14,230 nt of DNA. Origin: Geobacter sp. UBA6169 (GTDB lineage Bacteria; Desulfobacterota; Desulfuromonadia; Geobacterales; Pseudopelobacteraceae). Made by a program: the position numbers and the translations under genes. The notes beneath the pieces were generated by a model that did not search any database, was not told the origin of the DNA, and saw only the letters and a program-made list of their open reading frames with translations. Every line of letters starts with the position of its first letter. Position 1 is the stretch's first letter. The stretch covers positions 3,284-17,513 of the forward strand of contig DIUB01000143.1 of NCBI GenBank assembly GCA_002422265.1, given 5' to 3'. Of the stretch, positions 1-7,455 are shown piece by piece.

Positions 1-11
1 GGACGTCACCG

Positions 12-608
12 ATGAGCAACCGCTTTCATGACATCACCGGCGTCATTCTGGTGGGCGGCAAGAGCCGTCGCATGGGGCAGGACAAGGCTTTTCTCGAGAT
101 TGACGGTCAGCCGCTGGCGGAGCGGATCATTCATACTCTTCAGACCTGTTTTGATCGACTGCTGCTGGTGGGTGACCAACCGGAACGGTTTGCAGCCACC
201 GGTGTGCCGATCATTCCCGACATCTATCCCGGCAGTTCTCTGGGCGGCCTGTATACCGGCCTGAAATCAGCCGGCACCGAGCAGATCTTTGTCACCTCCT
301 GCGACATCCCCTTTCCCAACCCGGCGCTGATCCGCCTGCTCTGTTCCCGTATCGGGCCTTACGATGCCGTGATCCCGGCATCCTGCTCCGGCCTTGAACC
401 GCTGTTCGCCTGCTATGGCACCACCTGCCTTCCGGTTATGCAGCAGGCGCTTGAGGCCGGTAACTACCGGATCACCTCGGTGCTGGAACAGCTCCAGATC
501 CTGCGGATTGCATCCGATCTGCTTCGCACGGTCGATCCGGATGGCCGATCACTGCTCAACATCAACACCCCTTGCGATTATGCAGCATGCAAGGAGTTTT
601 CAGCATGA
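12..608 (+). CDS. mobA: Molybdenum cofactor guanylyltransferase MobA
   Basis: This cytoplasmic enzyme transfers GMP from GTP to Mo-molybdopterin, giving the guanine dinucleotide cofactor used by DMSO-reductase-type enzymes. The 198-residue protein has the family's N-terminal nucleotide-binding signature (ILVGGKSRRMGQDKA, residues 12-26, a variant of LAGGxSxRMGxDKA). A loop GSSLGGLYTGL follows, then the metal-binding Asp in TSCDIPF, LEPLFACY, and the C-terminal NINTPCDY. Length is normal for MobA (about 190-210). The ATG sits only 11 bases from the window edge, so an upstream start cannot be fully excluded, but the signature begins at the usual distance from this Met. Its TGA overlaps the ATG of the next gene (ATGA), indicating translational coupling in a Mo-cofactor operon. 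Confidence 0.95.
   Translation: MSNRFHDITGVILVGGKSRRMGQDKAFLEIDGQPLAERIIHTLQTCFDRLLLVGDQPERFAATGVPIIPDIYPGSSLGGLYTGLKSAGTEQIFVTSCDIPFPNPALIRLLCSRIGPYDAVIPASCSGLEPLFACYGTTCLPVMQQALEAGNYRITSVLEQLQILRIASDLLRTVDPDGRSLLNINTPCDYAACKEFSA
591..596 (+). promoter_or_regulatory. Ribosome-binding site fixing the mobB-moeA start at 605
   Basis: AAGGAG lies eight bases before the ATG at 605. The frame is also open from a TTG at 572, but that codon has no comparable Shine-Dalgarno and lies inside mobA. The start at 605 is therefore preferred, and the ATGA overlap with the mobA stop supports it. Confidence 0.8.
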
Positions 609-2377
609 GACACCCGCTGGTTATCTCCTTTATTGCCCATTCAGGCACCGGCAAGACCACCCTGCTGGAACAGGTCATCCCGCTGCTGAAATCACGGGGC
701 TACCGGGTGGGCGCCATCAAGCATGATGCCCACCGGTTCGAAATCGACCATCCCGGCAAGGACAGCTACCGTCTGACCGCTGCCGGCAGCGACAGCATGC
801 TGATCTGCTCCGCTGAAAAGCTGGCGCTGGTACGCCGCCACCAGCAGGCACCCGGTATTGAGGAACTGCTGGAGCTGTGTGGCAACGATCTGGACATTAT
901 TCTGACCGAAGGGTTCAAGCAGAGCAGTCTGCCCAAGATTGAGCTGCACCGGACTGCACTGGGCAAAGAGCTGATCAGTCGAGGCAGCCGGCACGATCCG
1001 ACCCTGCTGGCAGTGGCCGGCGACGGTCCCCTTACGCTTGACGTGCCGCTGCTGGATCTCAACAACCCTGCTGCAGTGGCGGATTTTATTGAGGAGCGCA
1101 TGATGCAGAACAGCCTGGCAATAGAACTTGCCAAACAACAGGACGGCAAACAACCGCTGACATCGGTCAAGCGGGCCTTTCAGTTGGTCATGGCGCAAAC
1201 AGTGCTGTCAGCGGTTCGCTACCTGCCGTTACCGGACGCCCTCGGCTCTATCCTTGCCGAAGACCAGATCGCCCGGTTTGACATCCCTCCCTGCGATTAC
1301 TCGGCCATGGACGGCTATGCCTTCTGCGCTGCCGATGCAGGGCAGCACTCATTACGGGAAGCGGGGTTTCTTCCTGCAGGCAAGGCACGGCTGGAGGCCG
1401 CTGCCCCGGGCACGGCCATCAGGATCATGACCGGCGCACCGATCCCCCCCGGCTGCGATACGGTGGTGCCGCTGGAGGATCTGCAGGTGACGGACGGCCT
1501 GCTGCAGTTCAACAAGCCGTTCTCCGCAGGTGACAACATCCGGCGGGCCGGTGAAGACCTGCAGCAGGGACAGCGGGCATTGACTGCCGGAACCCAGCTC
1601 CGTTTTCAGGAGATTGCCCTGCTGTCTGCCATGAATCTGGGATCAGTGCCGGTCTATGCCCCGCTGCGGGTGGCGATCCTGGCCACCGGCGATGAACTGC
1701 TGGAGCCGGGCTCGGAACGCAGGCCCGGCATGATCATCAACAGCAACAGCAATGCCCTGGCCGCCCAGGTACGGGAGGCCGGCGCCGAGCCGCTGCTGAT
1801 GGGGATTGCCGAGGACCAGCCGGAAATCACCCGCGAGCGGCTGCGGGCCTGCCTGTCGGCTGATCTGGTGCTGGTCACCGGTGGGGCCTCGGCCGGTGAC
1901 CATGACTATGTCAAGCCGGCCCTGCTGGAACTGGGCGGCAGCATGCTGTTTGACGGGGTCAATATCAAACCGGGCAAGCCGTTCGGCATGGGGATGATAC
2001 AGGGCAGGCCGGTCTTTTCATTGCCGGGCAATCCGGTTGCCGCCATGGTTATTTTTGAACTGTTTGTCAGGCCGATGGTGTTGAAAGGGATGGGCAGGCA
2101 GAAGATCTTCAGGCCCTGTGTACAGGCAGTGCTGGCCGAACCGGCACGCAACAAGGGCAGCCGCCCCCATTTTGTGGGGGCCGTACTGGAAAACAGTTCG
2201 CACGGCTGGAGCGTGTCCCTTACCGGCAATCAGAGTTCAGGGCGGATCAGCTCACTGACCCTGGCATCGGGCCTGGCCCTGCTGGCGCCAGAGCGCAGCT
2301 ATCAGGCCGGTGATACAGTCACGGTGCTGGTACTGGATACCACGGTCGGTATGAAGATGGAAAGTCCATGGGATTGA
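605..2377 (+). CDS. Fused MobB-MoeA (GTP-binding adaptor plus molybdopterin molybdenumtransferase)
   Basis: A 590-residue two-domain protein. Residues about 1-165 are MobB: P-loop SGTGKTT (13-19), the VGAIKHDAHRFEID segment, and LTEGFK (about 100-105). MobB binds GTP and assists dinucleotide cofactor formation. Residues about 183-590 are MoeA, which inserts molybdate into adenylylated molybdopterin: PPCDYSAMDGYAF (228-240), RIMTGAPIPPG, AGEDLQQG, ATGDELLEPG, VTGGASAGDHDY, IKPGKPFGMG and SLPGNPVAAMVIFELF. Both halves look intact. MoeA alone is usually about 400 residues and MobB about 170, so the length matches a full fusion. The gene overlaps mobA by four bases and moaA by ten. Its position between them fits a protein coupling metal insertion to guanylyl transfer, although direct channelling is my inference. 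Confidence 0.93.
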   Translation: MRHPLVISFIAHSGTGKTTLLEQVIPLLKSRGYRVGAIKHDAHRFEIDHPGKDSYRLTAAGSDSMLICSAEKLALVRRHQQAPGIEELLELCGNDLDIILTEGFKQSSLPKIELHRTALGKELISRGSRHDPTLLAVAGDGPLTLDVPLLDLNNPAAVADFIEERMMQNSLAIELAKQQDGKQPLTSVKRAFQLVMAQTVLSAVRYLPLPDALGSILAEDQIARFDIPPCDYSAMDGYAFCAADAGQHSLREAGFLPAGKARLEAAAPGTAIRIMTGAPIPPGCDTVVPLEDLQVTDGLLQFNKPFSAGDNIRRAGEDLQQGQRALTAGTQLRFQEIALLSAMNLGSVPVYAPLRVAILATGDELLEPGSERRPGMIINSNSNALAAQVREAGAEPLLMGIAEDQPEITRERLRACLSADLVLVTGGASAGDHDYVKPALLELGGSMLFDGVNIKPGKPFGMGMIQGRPVFSLPGNPVAAMVIFELFVRPMVLKGMGRQKIFRPCVQAVLAEPARNKGSRPHFVGAVLENSSHGWSVSLTGNQSSGRISSLTLASGLALLAPERSYQAGDTVTVLVLDTTVGMKMESPWD

Positions 2378-3348
2378 AAGACAGCCACGGTCGCAAGATC
2401 AACTACCTGCGTCTGTCGGTAACCGACCGCTGCAACCTGCGCTGCTTCTACTGCATGCCGCCGGAAGGGGTGCAGGATGCTGGTCACAGTGGCGTGCTCT
2501 CCTTTGAAGAACTGCAGATGATTGCCGAGTGTGCTGTGCGGCTGGGGATCGAAAAGATCAGGATCACCGGCGGTGAGCCAACCGTGCGGGCAGGTCTGGT
2601 TGATTTTCTTGCACAGCTTTCCGCCATACCCGGTTTGCGGCATCTGGCCCTGACCACCAACGGTCTGCTGCTGGAACAGATGGCTGCCGACCTCTATCGG
2701 GCAGGGGTGCAGCGCCTCAATGTCAGCCTGGACTCCCTGAACCCGCAGACCTTCAGCACCATTACCCGTGGTGGAGATCTCACCAGGGTGCTGTCAGGCC
2801 TGGACGCTGCCGTGGCAGCAGGTTTCCCGCCCCCCAAGATCAATGTGGTGATCATGCGCGGGGTGAATGATGGAGAGATTCTGGATTTTGCCGAACTGAC
2901 CCGCAACCGGGGCTGTTCGGTCCGTTTTATCGAATATATGCCGGTGGTCAAGCAAGAGGGGTGGCAACGGCTCTGTTACTCCGGCCAGGAGGTGCTGCAG
3001 CGGATCAGAGAACGGCATGATCTTGAGACCGTGGATCGGGGCATGTATGCCGGACCGTCACAGGATTATCGCATCCCCGGCGCACGCGGCAGTATCGGCA
3101 TTATCACAGCAGTATCCTGTGACTTCTGTGTAGACTGCAACCGGATTCGGGTCACGGCCCGGGGACAGGCCAAGGGCTGTCTGTTCAGTGACGAGAAAAC
3201 CGATCTGCTGCCGCTGCTGCGTCCTCCGGATCGTGACGGGCTCTGCCGCTTACTGCAGCGAATTGTGGCCGACAAGCCGGAAGGGCATGGTATCAGGTGC
3301 GGCGCGTATGAACACCGTAATTTCAGTATGGCCCAGGTAGGGGGGTAG
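2368..3348 (+). CDS. moaA: GTP 3',8-cyclase MoaA (radical SAM)
   Basis: MoaA carries out the first step of molybdopterin synthesis, rearranging GTP to 3',8-cyclo-7,8-dihydro-GTP with S-adenosylmethionine and two [4Fe-4S] clusters. The 326-residue protein has the radical-SAM triad C22, C26 and C29 (in VTDRCNLRCFYCMPPEGV) and the SAM-contacting GGEP motif (68-71). The second cluster ligands are C254, C257 and C271, with the C-x2-C-x13-C spacing of the family (FCVDCNRIRVTARG region). It ends in the conserved Gly-Gly tail (VGG) needed for activity. The ATG overlaps the end of mobB-moeA by ten bases, so it is translated from the same message. The partner gene moaC, which converts the product to precursor Z, is not in this window. 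Confidence 0.96.
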   Translation: MGLKDSHGRKINYLRLSVTDRCNLRCFYCMPPEGVQDAGHSGVLSFEELQMIAECAVRLGIEKIRITGGEPTVRAGLVDFLAQLSAIPGLRHLALTTNGLLLEQMAADLYRAGVQRLNVSLDSLNPQTFSTITRGGDLTRVLSGLDAAVAAGFPPPKINVVIMRGVNDGEILDFAELTRNRGCSVRFIEYMPVVKQEGWQRLCYSGQEVLQRIRERHDLETVDRGMYAGPSQDYRIPGARGSIGIITAVSCDFCVDCNRIRVTARGQAKGCLFSDEKTDLLPLLRPPDRDGLCRLLQRIVADKPEGHGIRCGAYEHRNFSMAQVGG

Positions 3349-3352
3349 CGCT

Positions 3353-3784
3353 ATGGCAGAGGTGCTGGCGGTCTGCATCAGTGAAAACAAGGGAGAGCGC
3401 AAAACACCGGTTGAGCAGGTTGAGCTGCGGGTAGATCATGGCATTGTGGGTGACGCCCATGCCGGTGACTGGCACCGGCAGGTCAGTCTGCTGGCCCAGG
3501 AAAGCATTGATAAAATGCGCGCCCTGGGGCTGGATGTCACCACCGGCGACTTTGCCGAAAACATCACCACCAGCGGGATCGAGCTGGTCTCCCTGCCGAT
3601 CGGCAGCCGTCTGCAGATTGGTAAAACCCTGCTGGAGGTGACCCAGATCGGCAAGGAGTGTCACACCCGCTGCGCCATCTTTTATCAGGCCGGTGACTGT
3701 GTCATGCCCAAGGAAGGGATCTTTGCCAAGGTGATCAGGCCCGGAATCATCAGGCCGGGTGACCTGATCGAGCAGCAACCGTAA
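3353..3784 (+). CDS. MOSC-domain protein of the Mo-cofactor operon
   Basis: This is a compact 143-residue, single-domain MOSC protein, the sulfur-carrier fold shared with the C-terminal domain of Mo-cofactor sulfurase. Recognisable elements are VDHGIVGDAHAG (residues about 28-39), QVSLLAQESID, GDFAENITTSGIEL, and a C-terminal Cys-containing stretch GKECHTRCAIFYQAGDCVMP followed by EGIFAKVI. The cysteine in the KECH region is the likely conserved sulfur-carrying or metal-contacting residue of the family. It starts four bases after the moaA stop, behind a G-rich Shine-Dalgarno-like tract, and is the last gene of the mobA cluster. Stand-alone MOSC proteins beside moa genes are common, but their exact step is not settled, so I assign only the family and a role in cofactor handling. 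Confidence 0.9.
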   Translation: MAEVLAVCISENKGERKTPVEQVELRVDHGIVGDAHAGDWHRQVSLLAQESIDKMRALGLDVTTGDFAENITTSGIELVSLPIGSRLQIGKTLLEVTQIGKECHTRCAIFYQAGDCVMPKEGIFAKVIRPGIIRPGDLIEQQP

Positions 3785-3805
3785 CTGCCGACAATTCAAG
3801 CAGCC

Positions 3806-3821
3806 GGCCCTGTGCAGGGCC
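3806..3821 (+). terminator. Short GC hairpin after the MOSC gene, possible weak terminator
   Basis: GGCCCTG and CAGGGCC form a perfect inverted repeat starting 22 bases after the MOSC stop; with a realistic loop it gives six pairs around GTGC. No T-run follows (ACTCAAAGA), so an efficient Rho-independent terminator is doubtful. It may pause transcription, or simply separate the cofactor operon from the modA leader. Confidence 0.3.
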
Positions 3822-3913
3822 ACTCAAAGAGGCAACCACGAACAGATGGGATGCAGCAGCAGCCGGGTATGCTCTGTATTTACGGATAGTTCTGTTTTGG
3901 CACGCTCTATGGT

Positions 3914-3954
3914 TGCGTAATCGCAGGGTAACACCAAGCCAACTGCGAAAGGAA
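3914..3954 (+). promoter_or_regulatory. modA leader with two mutually exclusive hairpins next to the ribosome-binding site
   Basis: The 177-base gap before modA holds two alternative pairings that compete for one segment. TGCG (3914-3917) pairs with CGCA (3922-3925). Alternatively TCGCAG (3921-3926) pairs with CTGCGA (3943-3948), which ends at the AAAGGAAG Shine-Dalgarno (3948-3955) ahead of the modA ATG. Such switching geometry is typical of cis-regulatory leaders, and Mo-cofactor RNA motifs and ModE operators are both known before molybdate transporters. I cannot identify either class here. Pairings this short can arise by chance. Confidence 0.3.
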
Positions 3955-3961
3955 GTACACC

Positions 3962-4735
3962 ATGAAACAGCTCACCACCCTCCTGTTGCTTTCTCTGCTG
4001 CTCCTGGGAACAACAACCGCCCACGCAGAAAAGATTACCGTTGCTGCTGCGGCTGATCTCAAGTTCGCCATGGACGAGATTGTCGTCAGCTTCAACAAAC
4101 AGCACCCCAGGGATCAGGTAGAGATCATCTACGGTTCATCCGGCAAATTCTTTGCCCAGATACAGAACAACGCCCCCTATGACCTCTATTTTTCCGCTGA
4201 CATCACCTATCCCCGACAGCTTGCAGACAAGGGGTTTGCCGCCTCTGCAGTAACCTCCTACGCCGTGGGCAGGATCGTGCTCTGGAGCAACAGCAGGGAT
4301 GCAGCCAGGATGACCTTAGAGAACCTGATCGATCCGGCACTAAGAAAGATCGCCATTGCCAACCCCAGACATGCTCCCTACGGCAAGCGGGCTGAAGAGG
4401 CGTTACGGGCGCTCAAGCTATGGGATAAGGTACAGCACAAACTGGTCTACGGTGAAAACATTGCCCATACGGCCCAGTTTGTTGAGACCGGCAACGCCCA
4501 GGTCGGCATCATCGCCCTGGCACTGGCACTGAACCCCACACTATCCAAACAAGGTGGCTACTACCTGATTCCCGACAAGTTGCATCAACCGCTGGAACAG
4601 GGGTACATCATCACCAAACGGGCAGCCGACAAGCCGCTGGCAAAACTTTTTGCCGGCTACATGACCTCAAAGGAAGCCAGACGAATTATGACCAGGTACG
4701 GCTTTGTACTGCCTGGTGAGACGGTTGGAAAATAA
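3962..4735 (+). CDS. modA: Periplasmic molybdate-binding protein ModA
   Basis: This is the substrate-binding component of the molybdate ABC importer. The 257-residue precursor has a clear Sec signal peptide: MKQ, a leucine-rich core (residues about 7-16), then likely cleavage after AHA near residue 22. The mature protein opens with ITVAAAADLKFAMDEI, the usual ModA start that places a Ser/Ala-rich loop and helix dipole at the oxyanion. GSSGKFFAQIQNNAPYDLYFSAD follows (the GSSG loop is an oxyanion contact), then ANPRHAPYGKRAEEAL and the C-terminal GYMTSKEARRIMTRYGF. The Shine-Dalgarno GAAAGGAAG stands five to six bases before the ATG. modB begins four bases after its stop. Confidence 0.95.
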   Translation: MKQLTTLLLLSLLLLGTTTAHAEKITVAAAADLKFAMDEIVVSFNKQHPRDQVEIIYGSSGKFFAQIQNNAPYDLYFSADITYPRQLADKGFAASAVTSYAVGRIVLWSNSRDAARMTLENLIDPALRKIAIANPRHAPYGKRAEEALRALKLWDKVQHKLVYGENIAHTAQFVETGNAQVGIIALALALNPTLSKQGGYYLIPDKLHQPLEQGYIITKRAADKPLAKLFAGYMTSKEARRIMTRYGFVLPGETVGK

Positions 4736-4739
4736 CACC

Positions 4740-5417
4740 ATGGGATTCTCAGACAGCGATATCCAGGCCCTCTGGCTGACCGTGCGGCTCTCCTCGGTAG
4801 TAACGGTGATCCTGCTGCTGGTGGGCACGCCGATCGCCTGGTGGCTGGCCCGGACCGGTTCCCGCTGGAAAGGACCGCTGGGTGCCGTGGTGGCGCTGCC
4901 GCTGGTGCTGCCCCCTTCGGTGCTGGGCTTCTATCTGCTGCTGGCCATGGGCCCCCACGGCCCGGTGGGCTGGCTGACCACCGGCCTGGGGATCGGGCCG
5001 CTGCCGTTCACCTTCTGGGGGCTGGTGCTGGCCTCGGTCTTCTACTCACTGCCGTTCATGGTGCAACCGCTGCAAAACTCCTTTGAATCGATCGGGCCCC
5101 AGCCGTTGCAGGTTGCGGCCAGCCTGGGTGCCTCGCCGCTGGATGTTTTTTTCAGCGTAGTGGTGCCGTTGGCCCGGCCCGGCTTCATCACCGCCTCCAT
5201 CATGACCTTTGCCCATACCGTGGGGGAGTTCGGCGTAGTGCTGATGATCGGCGGCAACATTCCCGGCGTGACCAGGGTGGCCTCGGTGCAGATCTACGAC
5301 CATGTTGAGGCGCTGGATTATGCCCAGGCCCACCGTCTTTCTGCGGTGCTGCTGATCTTCTCGTTTCTGGTGCTGCTGGCCCTGTACACCCGGCGGCCAG
5401 ACAGGCAAAAGGGGTAA
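4740..5417 (+). CDS. modB: Molybdate ABC transporter permease ModB
   Basis: This 225-residue integral inner-membrane permease pairs with ModC to carry molybdate delivered by ModA. Hydrophobic segments run through the protein (for example LSSVVTVILLLVGTPIAWW near the start and LSAVLLIFSFLVLLALY at the end). The cytoplasmic EAA-type coupling loop is visible as QVAASLGASPLDVFFSVVVP, followed by the typical ModB stretch TVGEFGVVLMIGG. The start at 4740 gives a normal-length ModB. The frame is open further upstream, but that would extend into modA. The Shine-Dalgarno is modest (TTGGAAAA), consistent with coupling to modA four bases upstream. Confidence 0.95.
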   Translation: MGFSDSDIQALWLTVRLSSVVTVILLLVGTPIAWWLARTGSRWKGPLGAVVALPLVLPPSVLGFYLLLAMGPHGPVGWLTTGLGIGPLPFTFWGLVLASVFYSLPFMVQPLQNSFESIGPQPLQVAASLGASPLDVFFSVVVPLARPGFITASIMTFAHTVGEFGVVLMIGGNIPGVTRVASVQIYDHVEALDYAQAHRLSAVLLIFSFLVLLALYTRRPDRQKG

Positions 5418-5423
5418 GGCAGC

Positions 5424-6476
5424 ATGGATCTGCAGCTGCAGCTACGCAAACAGCAGGGTGAGTTCCTGCTTGATCTTGATCTGAAGGTCAGCGGTGAACG
5501 GATCGGCATTTTTGGTCCTTCCGGCAGCGGCAAGTCAACCCTGGTGGCCTGTCTGGCCGGGCTGCGCCACCCGGACAGCGGCAGCATCCTGCTGGATGGC
5601 CGGCCGCTCTTTGACCACACCAGCAGAATCAACCAGCCGCCCCACCAGCGCCGGATCGCCCTGGTGTTTCAGCAGCATGGCCTGTTTCCCCACCTGAACG
5701 TCCGCAAGAACCTGCTCTACGGCCACCAGCGCTGTCCGGCAGAGGAGCGAAGGATTGAGCTGGAGGAGGTGGCCGAGGTACTGGAGATTCGCGACCTGCT
5801 GGAGCAGAAACCGGAGACCCTCTCCGGCGGCCAGAGCCAGCGGGTGGCATTGGGCCGGGCGATCCTCGCCTCGCCACGACTGCTGCTGATGGACGAGCCG
5901 CTCTCGGCCCTGGATGACGACCTGCGCTACCGGATCATCCCCTACCTGAATCTGGTGTCAGTACGGTTCAGGATTCCGTTTCTGTTCATCTCTCACTCAC
6001 TGGTGGAGATGCGGCTGATGGCAGAACAGGTGGCGGTGCTGGACAAGGGAAGGCTGACCGGCGTGGTGACACCGGAAGAGCTGGCACAACAACGGATGGC
6101 GTACAGCCAGAGCGGCTACATCAATCTGCTTGAGCTGGGGGTCCCGCAGGAACACCGGGGGCTGCTGGCCTTCCCCTGGAACGGGCAGCAGTTGCTGCTC
6201 TCCGGGGGCAATTGCCCGGAAGCGGGCATGTTCGAGCTGTCATCAAAAGATATCATACTCTGCAAACGGCACCCCGACGCCATCAGTGCCCGCAACCTGC
6301 TTCCCTGTATGGTCCGCAGCCTGTTTGAAGCGGGCAGCAAGACCGGCATTGAGCTTGACTGCGGCGGCAACCGGCTGGTGGCCGAGATTGCGCCGGATAC
6401 GGTGCAGGAACTGCAGATAACGAGCGGCTGCACCGTTTGGGCCGCCATCAAGGCCTCGGCCTTCAGGCGGCTGTAG
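5424..6476 (+). CDS. modC: Molybdate ABC transporter ATP-binding protein ModC
   Basis: This cytoplasmic ATPase drives the ModB permease. The 350-residue protein, the usual ModC length, shows Walker A GPSGSGKS (31-38), Q-loop VFQQHGLFPH (Q83), signature LSGGQ (133-137), Walker B LLLMDEP (153-159), D-loop SALDDDLR and the switch His in FISHSL (about H191). The last 65 or so residues form the molybdate-binding TOBE/MOP regulatory domain (from ISARNLLPCMVRSL through TVWAAIKASAF), which in characterised ModC proteins lets intracellular molybdate inhibit transport. It starts six bases after the modB stop and ends six bases before a convergent gene, with no obvious T-tailed terminator in the gap. 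Confidence 0.95.
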   Translation: MDLQLQLRKQQGEFLLDLDLKVSGERIGIFGPSGSGKSTLVACLAGLRHPDSGSILLDGRPLFDHTSRINQPPHQRRIALVFQQHGLFPHLNVRKNLLYGHQRCPAEERRIELEEVAEVLEIRDLLEQKPETLSGGQSQRVALGRAILASPRLLLMDEPLSALDDDLRYRIIPYLNLVSVRFRIPFLFISHSLVEMRLMAEQVAVLDKGRLTGVVTPEELAQQRMAYSQSGYINLLELGVPQEHRGLLAFPWNGQQLLLSGGNCPEAGMFELSSKDIILCKRHPDAISARNLLPCMVRSLFEAGSKTGIELDCGGNRLVAEIAPDTVQELQITSGCTVWAAIKASAFRRL

Positions 6477-6482
6477 CAGAAG

Positions 6483-6959
6483 TCAGGGGTAGACCCGTAC
6501 CAGCTGCTCAGCTGTACAGGCCGGTTTGACCTGGCCGTCGATGTCGATGGTCAGCAGGTAGCAGATTTCTACTCCGTCACCGGCAGACCGGGCATCCAGC
6601 ACGGCCGTTCGTGCCCGGATACGGTCACCCGGCTTGACCGGCGCAGGAAAACGCACCTTGTTCAGGCCGTAATTGACCCGCAGCCCCATGCCGGGATAGT
6701 TTTTTTCAAACTGTCCGACTGCATTGGCCTGGGTCAGCAGCGGCAGCAGCGAAAGGGTCAGAAAACCGTGGGCAACGGTACTCTTGTACGGCGATTCAAG
6801 CGCTGCCCGGGCCGGATCACTATGAATCCACTGCAGATCACCGGTGGCCTGGGCAAAGGCATCGATCCTGGCCTGATCAATCTCAAGCCACTGCCCCACC
6901 CCGATCTCCTCGCCCTTGCGTGCCTGGTACAACGCAAGCAGCTCTTCAGTTGCAGACAT
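6483..6959 (-). CDS. MaoC/NodN-like hot-dog fold dehydratase
   Basis: The 158-residue protein belongs to the MaoC-like (R)-specific enoyl-CoA hydratase superfamily, which adds water to or removes it from acyl-CoA thioesters. The hydratase signature is ATGDLQWIHSDPARA (residues about 38-52): D41 and H46 are the expected catalytic pair. VAHGFLTLSLLPLL follows, the typical continuation in NodN-type members. The C-terminal half (GLRVNYGLNKVRFPAPVKPGDRIRARTAV) is the second strand-rich part of the fold. The frame is open 37 codons further upstream, but AAGGAG at 6965-6970, five bases before the ATG at 6959, fixes the start. The substrate is unknown. It diverges from queF and converges on modC, so neighbours give no functional hint. 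Confidence 0.88.
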   Translation of the reverse strand: MSATEELLALYQARKGEEIGVGQWLEIDQARIDAFAQATGDLQWIHSDPARAALESPYKSTVAHGFLTLSLLPLLTQANAVGQFEKNYPGMGLRVNYGLNKVRFPAPVKPGDRIRARTAVLDARSAGDGVEICYLLTIDIDGQVKPACTAEQLVRVYP

Positions 6960-7020
6960 GACTTCTCCTTTCAACCTGTGATATAGAACCCCCATGAACG
7001 CACCAGCAACGGAGGCAGCA
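6960..7020. promoter_or_regulatory. 61-base divergent control region between the MaoC-like gene and queF
   Basis: Both start-determining ribosome-binding sites lie here: AAGGAG on the minus strand (6965-6970) for the MaoC-like gene, and GGAGG at 7011-7015, five bases before the queF ATG at 7021. On the plus strand TATAGA (6982-6987) could be a -10 element with a poor -35 (ATGACT, 6958-6963). No preQ1 riboswitch is recognisable in this short space. Confidence 0.45.
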
Positions 7021-7455
7021 ATGAACCTGCATGATGGATTAAAGACCCTGGGAGAAGGCACAGCCACCACCTATCGCTACGATGCACCGGATGCCGGGCT
7101 GTTGGAGTGGTTTCCCTCTCCCTACGCCAACCCCCAACTGAACCCCTGCGGCTGCACCGGCACCCTGCATATCACCTGCCCGGAATTCACCTGCCTCTGT
7201 CCCATGACCGGCCAGCCGGACTTCGGCACCATCATCATCGACTACCAGCCTGACCAGCGCTGCGTGGAGAGCAAGAGTCTCAAGCTGTACCTGGGCTCGT
7301 TCCGGATGCACGGCGAATTTCACGAAGCCGGGGTCAACCGGATCTGCAACGATCTGGTGACACTGCTTGATCCGGTCTGGCTGCGGGTCAAAGGAGAGTT
7401 CACCCCCCGGGGCGGTATCCCGTTCTGGCCCACGGCTGAGTATACAAGGCCTTAA
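7021..7455 (+). CDS. queF: NADPH-dependent preQ0 reductase QueF (unimodular type)
   Basis: QueF reduces 7-cyano-7-deazaguanine (preQ0) to the aminomethyl compound preQ1 with two NADPH, a cytoplasmic step in making the tRNA base queuosine. The 144-residue protein has the catalytic motif EFTCLCPMTGQPDFGTI: C60 forms the thioimide with preQ0 and D67 is the acid, with the same seven-residue spacing as in Bacillus QueF. It also has the family motif ESKSLKLYLGSFR (from residue 83), where the Glu binds substrate. Length fits the short, single-domain class. An ATG at 6994 is in frame, but GGAGG at 7011-7015 and family N-termini favour the start at 7021. Its TAA interlocks with the stop of the convergent GxxExxY gene. 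Confidence 0.95.
   Translation: MNLHDGLKTLGEGTATTYRYDAPDAGLLEWFPSPYANPQLNPCGCTGTLHITCPEFTCLCPMTGQPDFGTIIIDYQPDQRCVESKSLKLYLGSFRMHGEFHEAGVNRICNDLVTLLDPVWLRVKGEFTPRGGIPFWPTAEYTRP

Noticed and set aside
572..604. Upstream TTG start for the MobB-MoeA fusion
   Set aside because: It would add 11 residues inside mobA without a Shine-Dalgarno, whereas ATG 605 has AAGGAG at ideal distance and an ATGA overlap.
3898..3917. Sigma-54-like promoter before modA (TGGCAC followed by TTGC)
   Set aside because: The GG and GC dinucleotides are 14 bases apart rather than the required 10, so the element does not have sigma-54 geometry.
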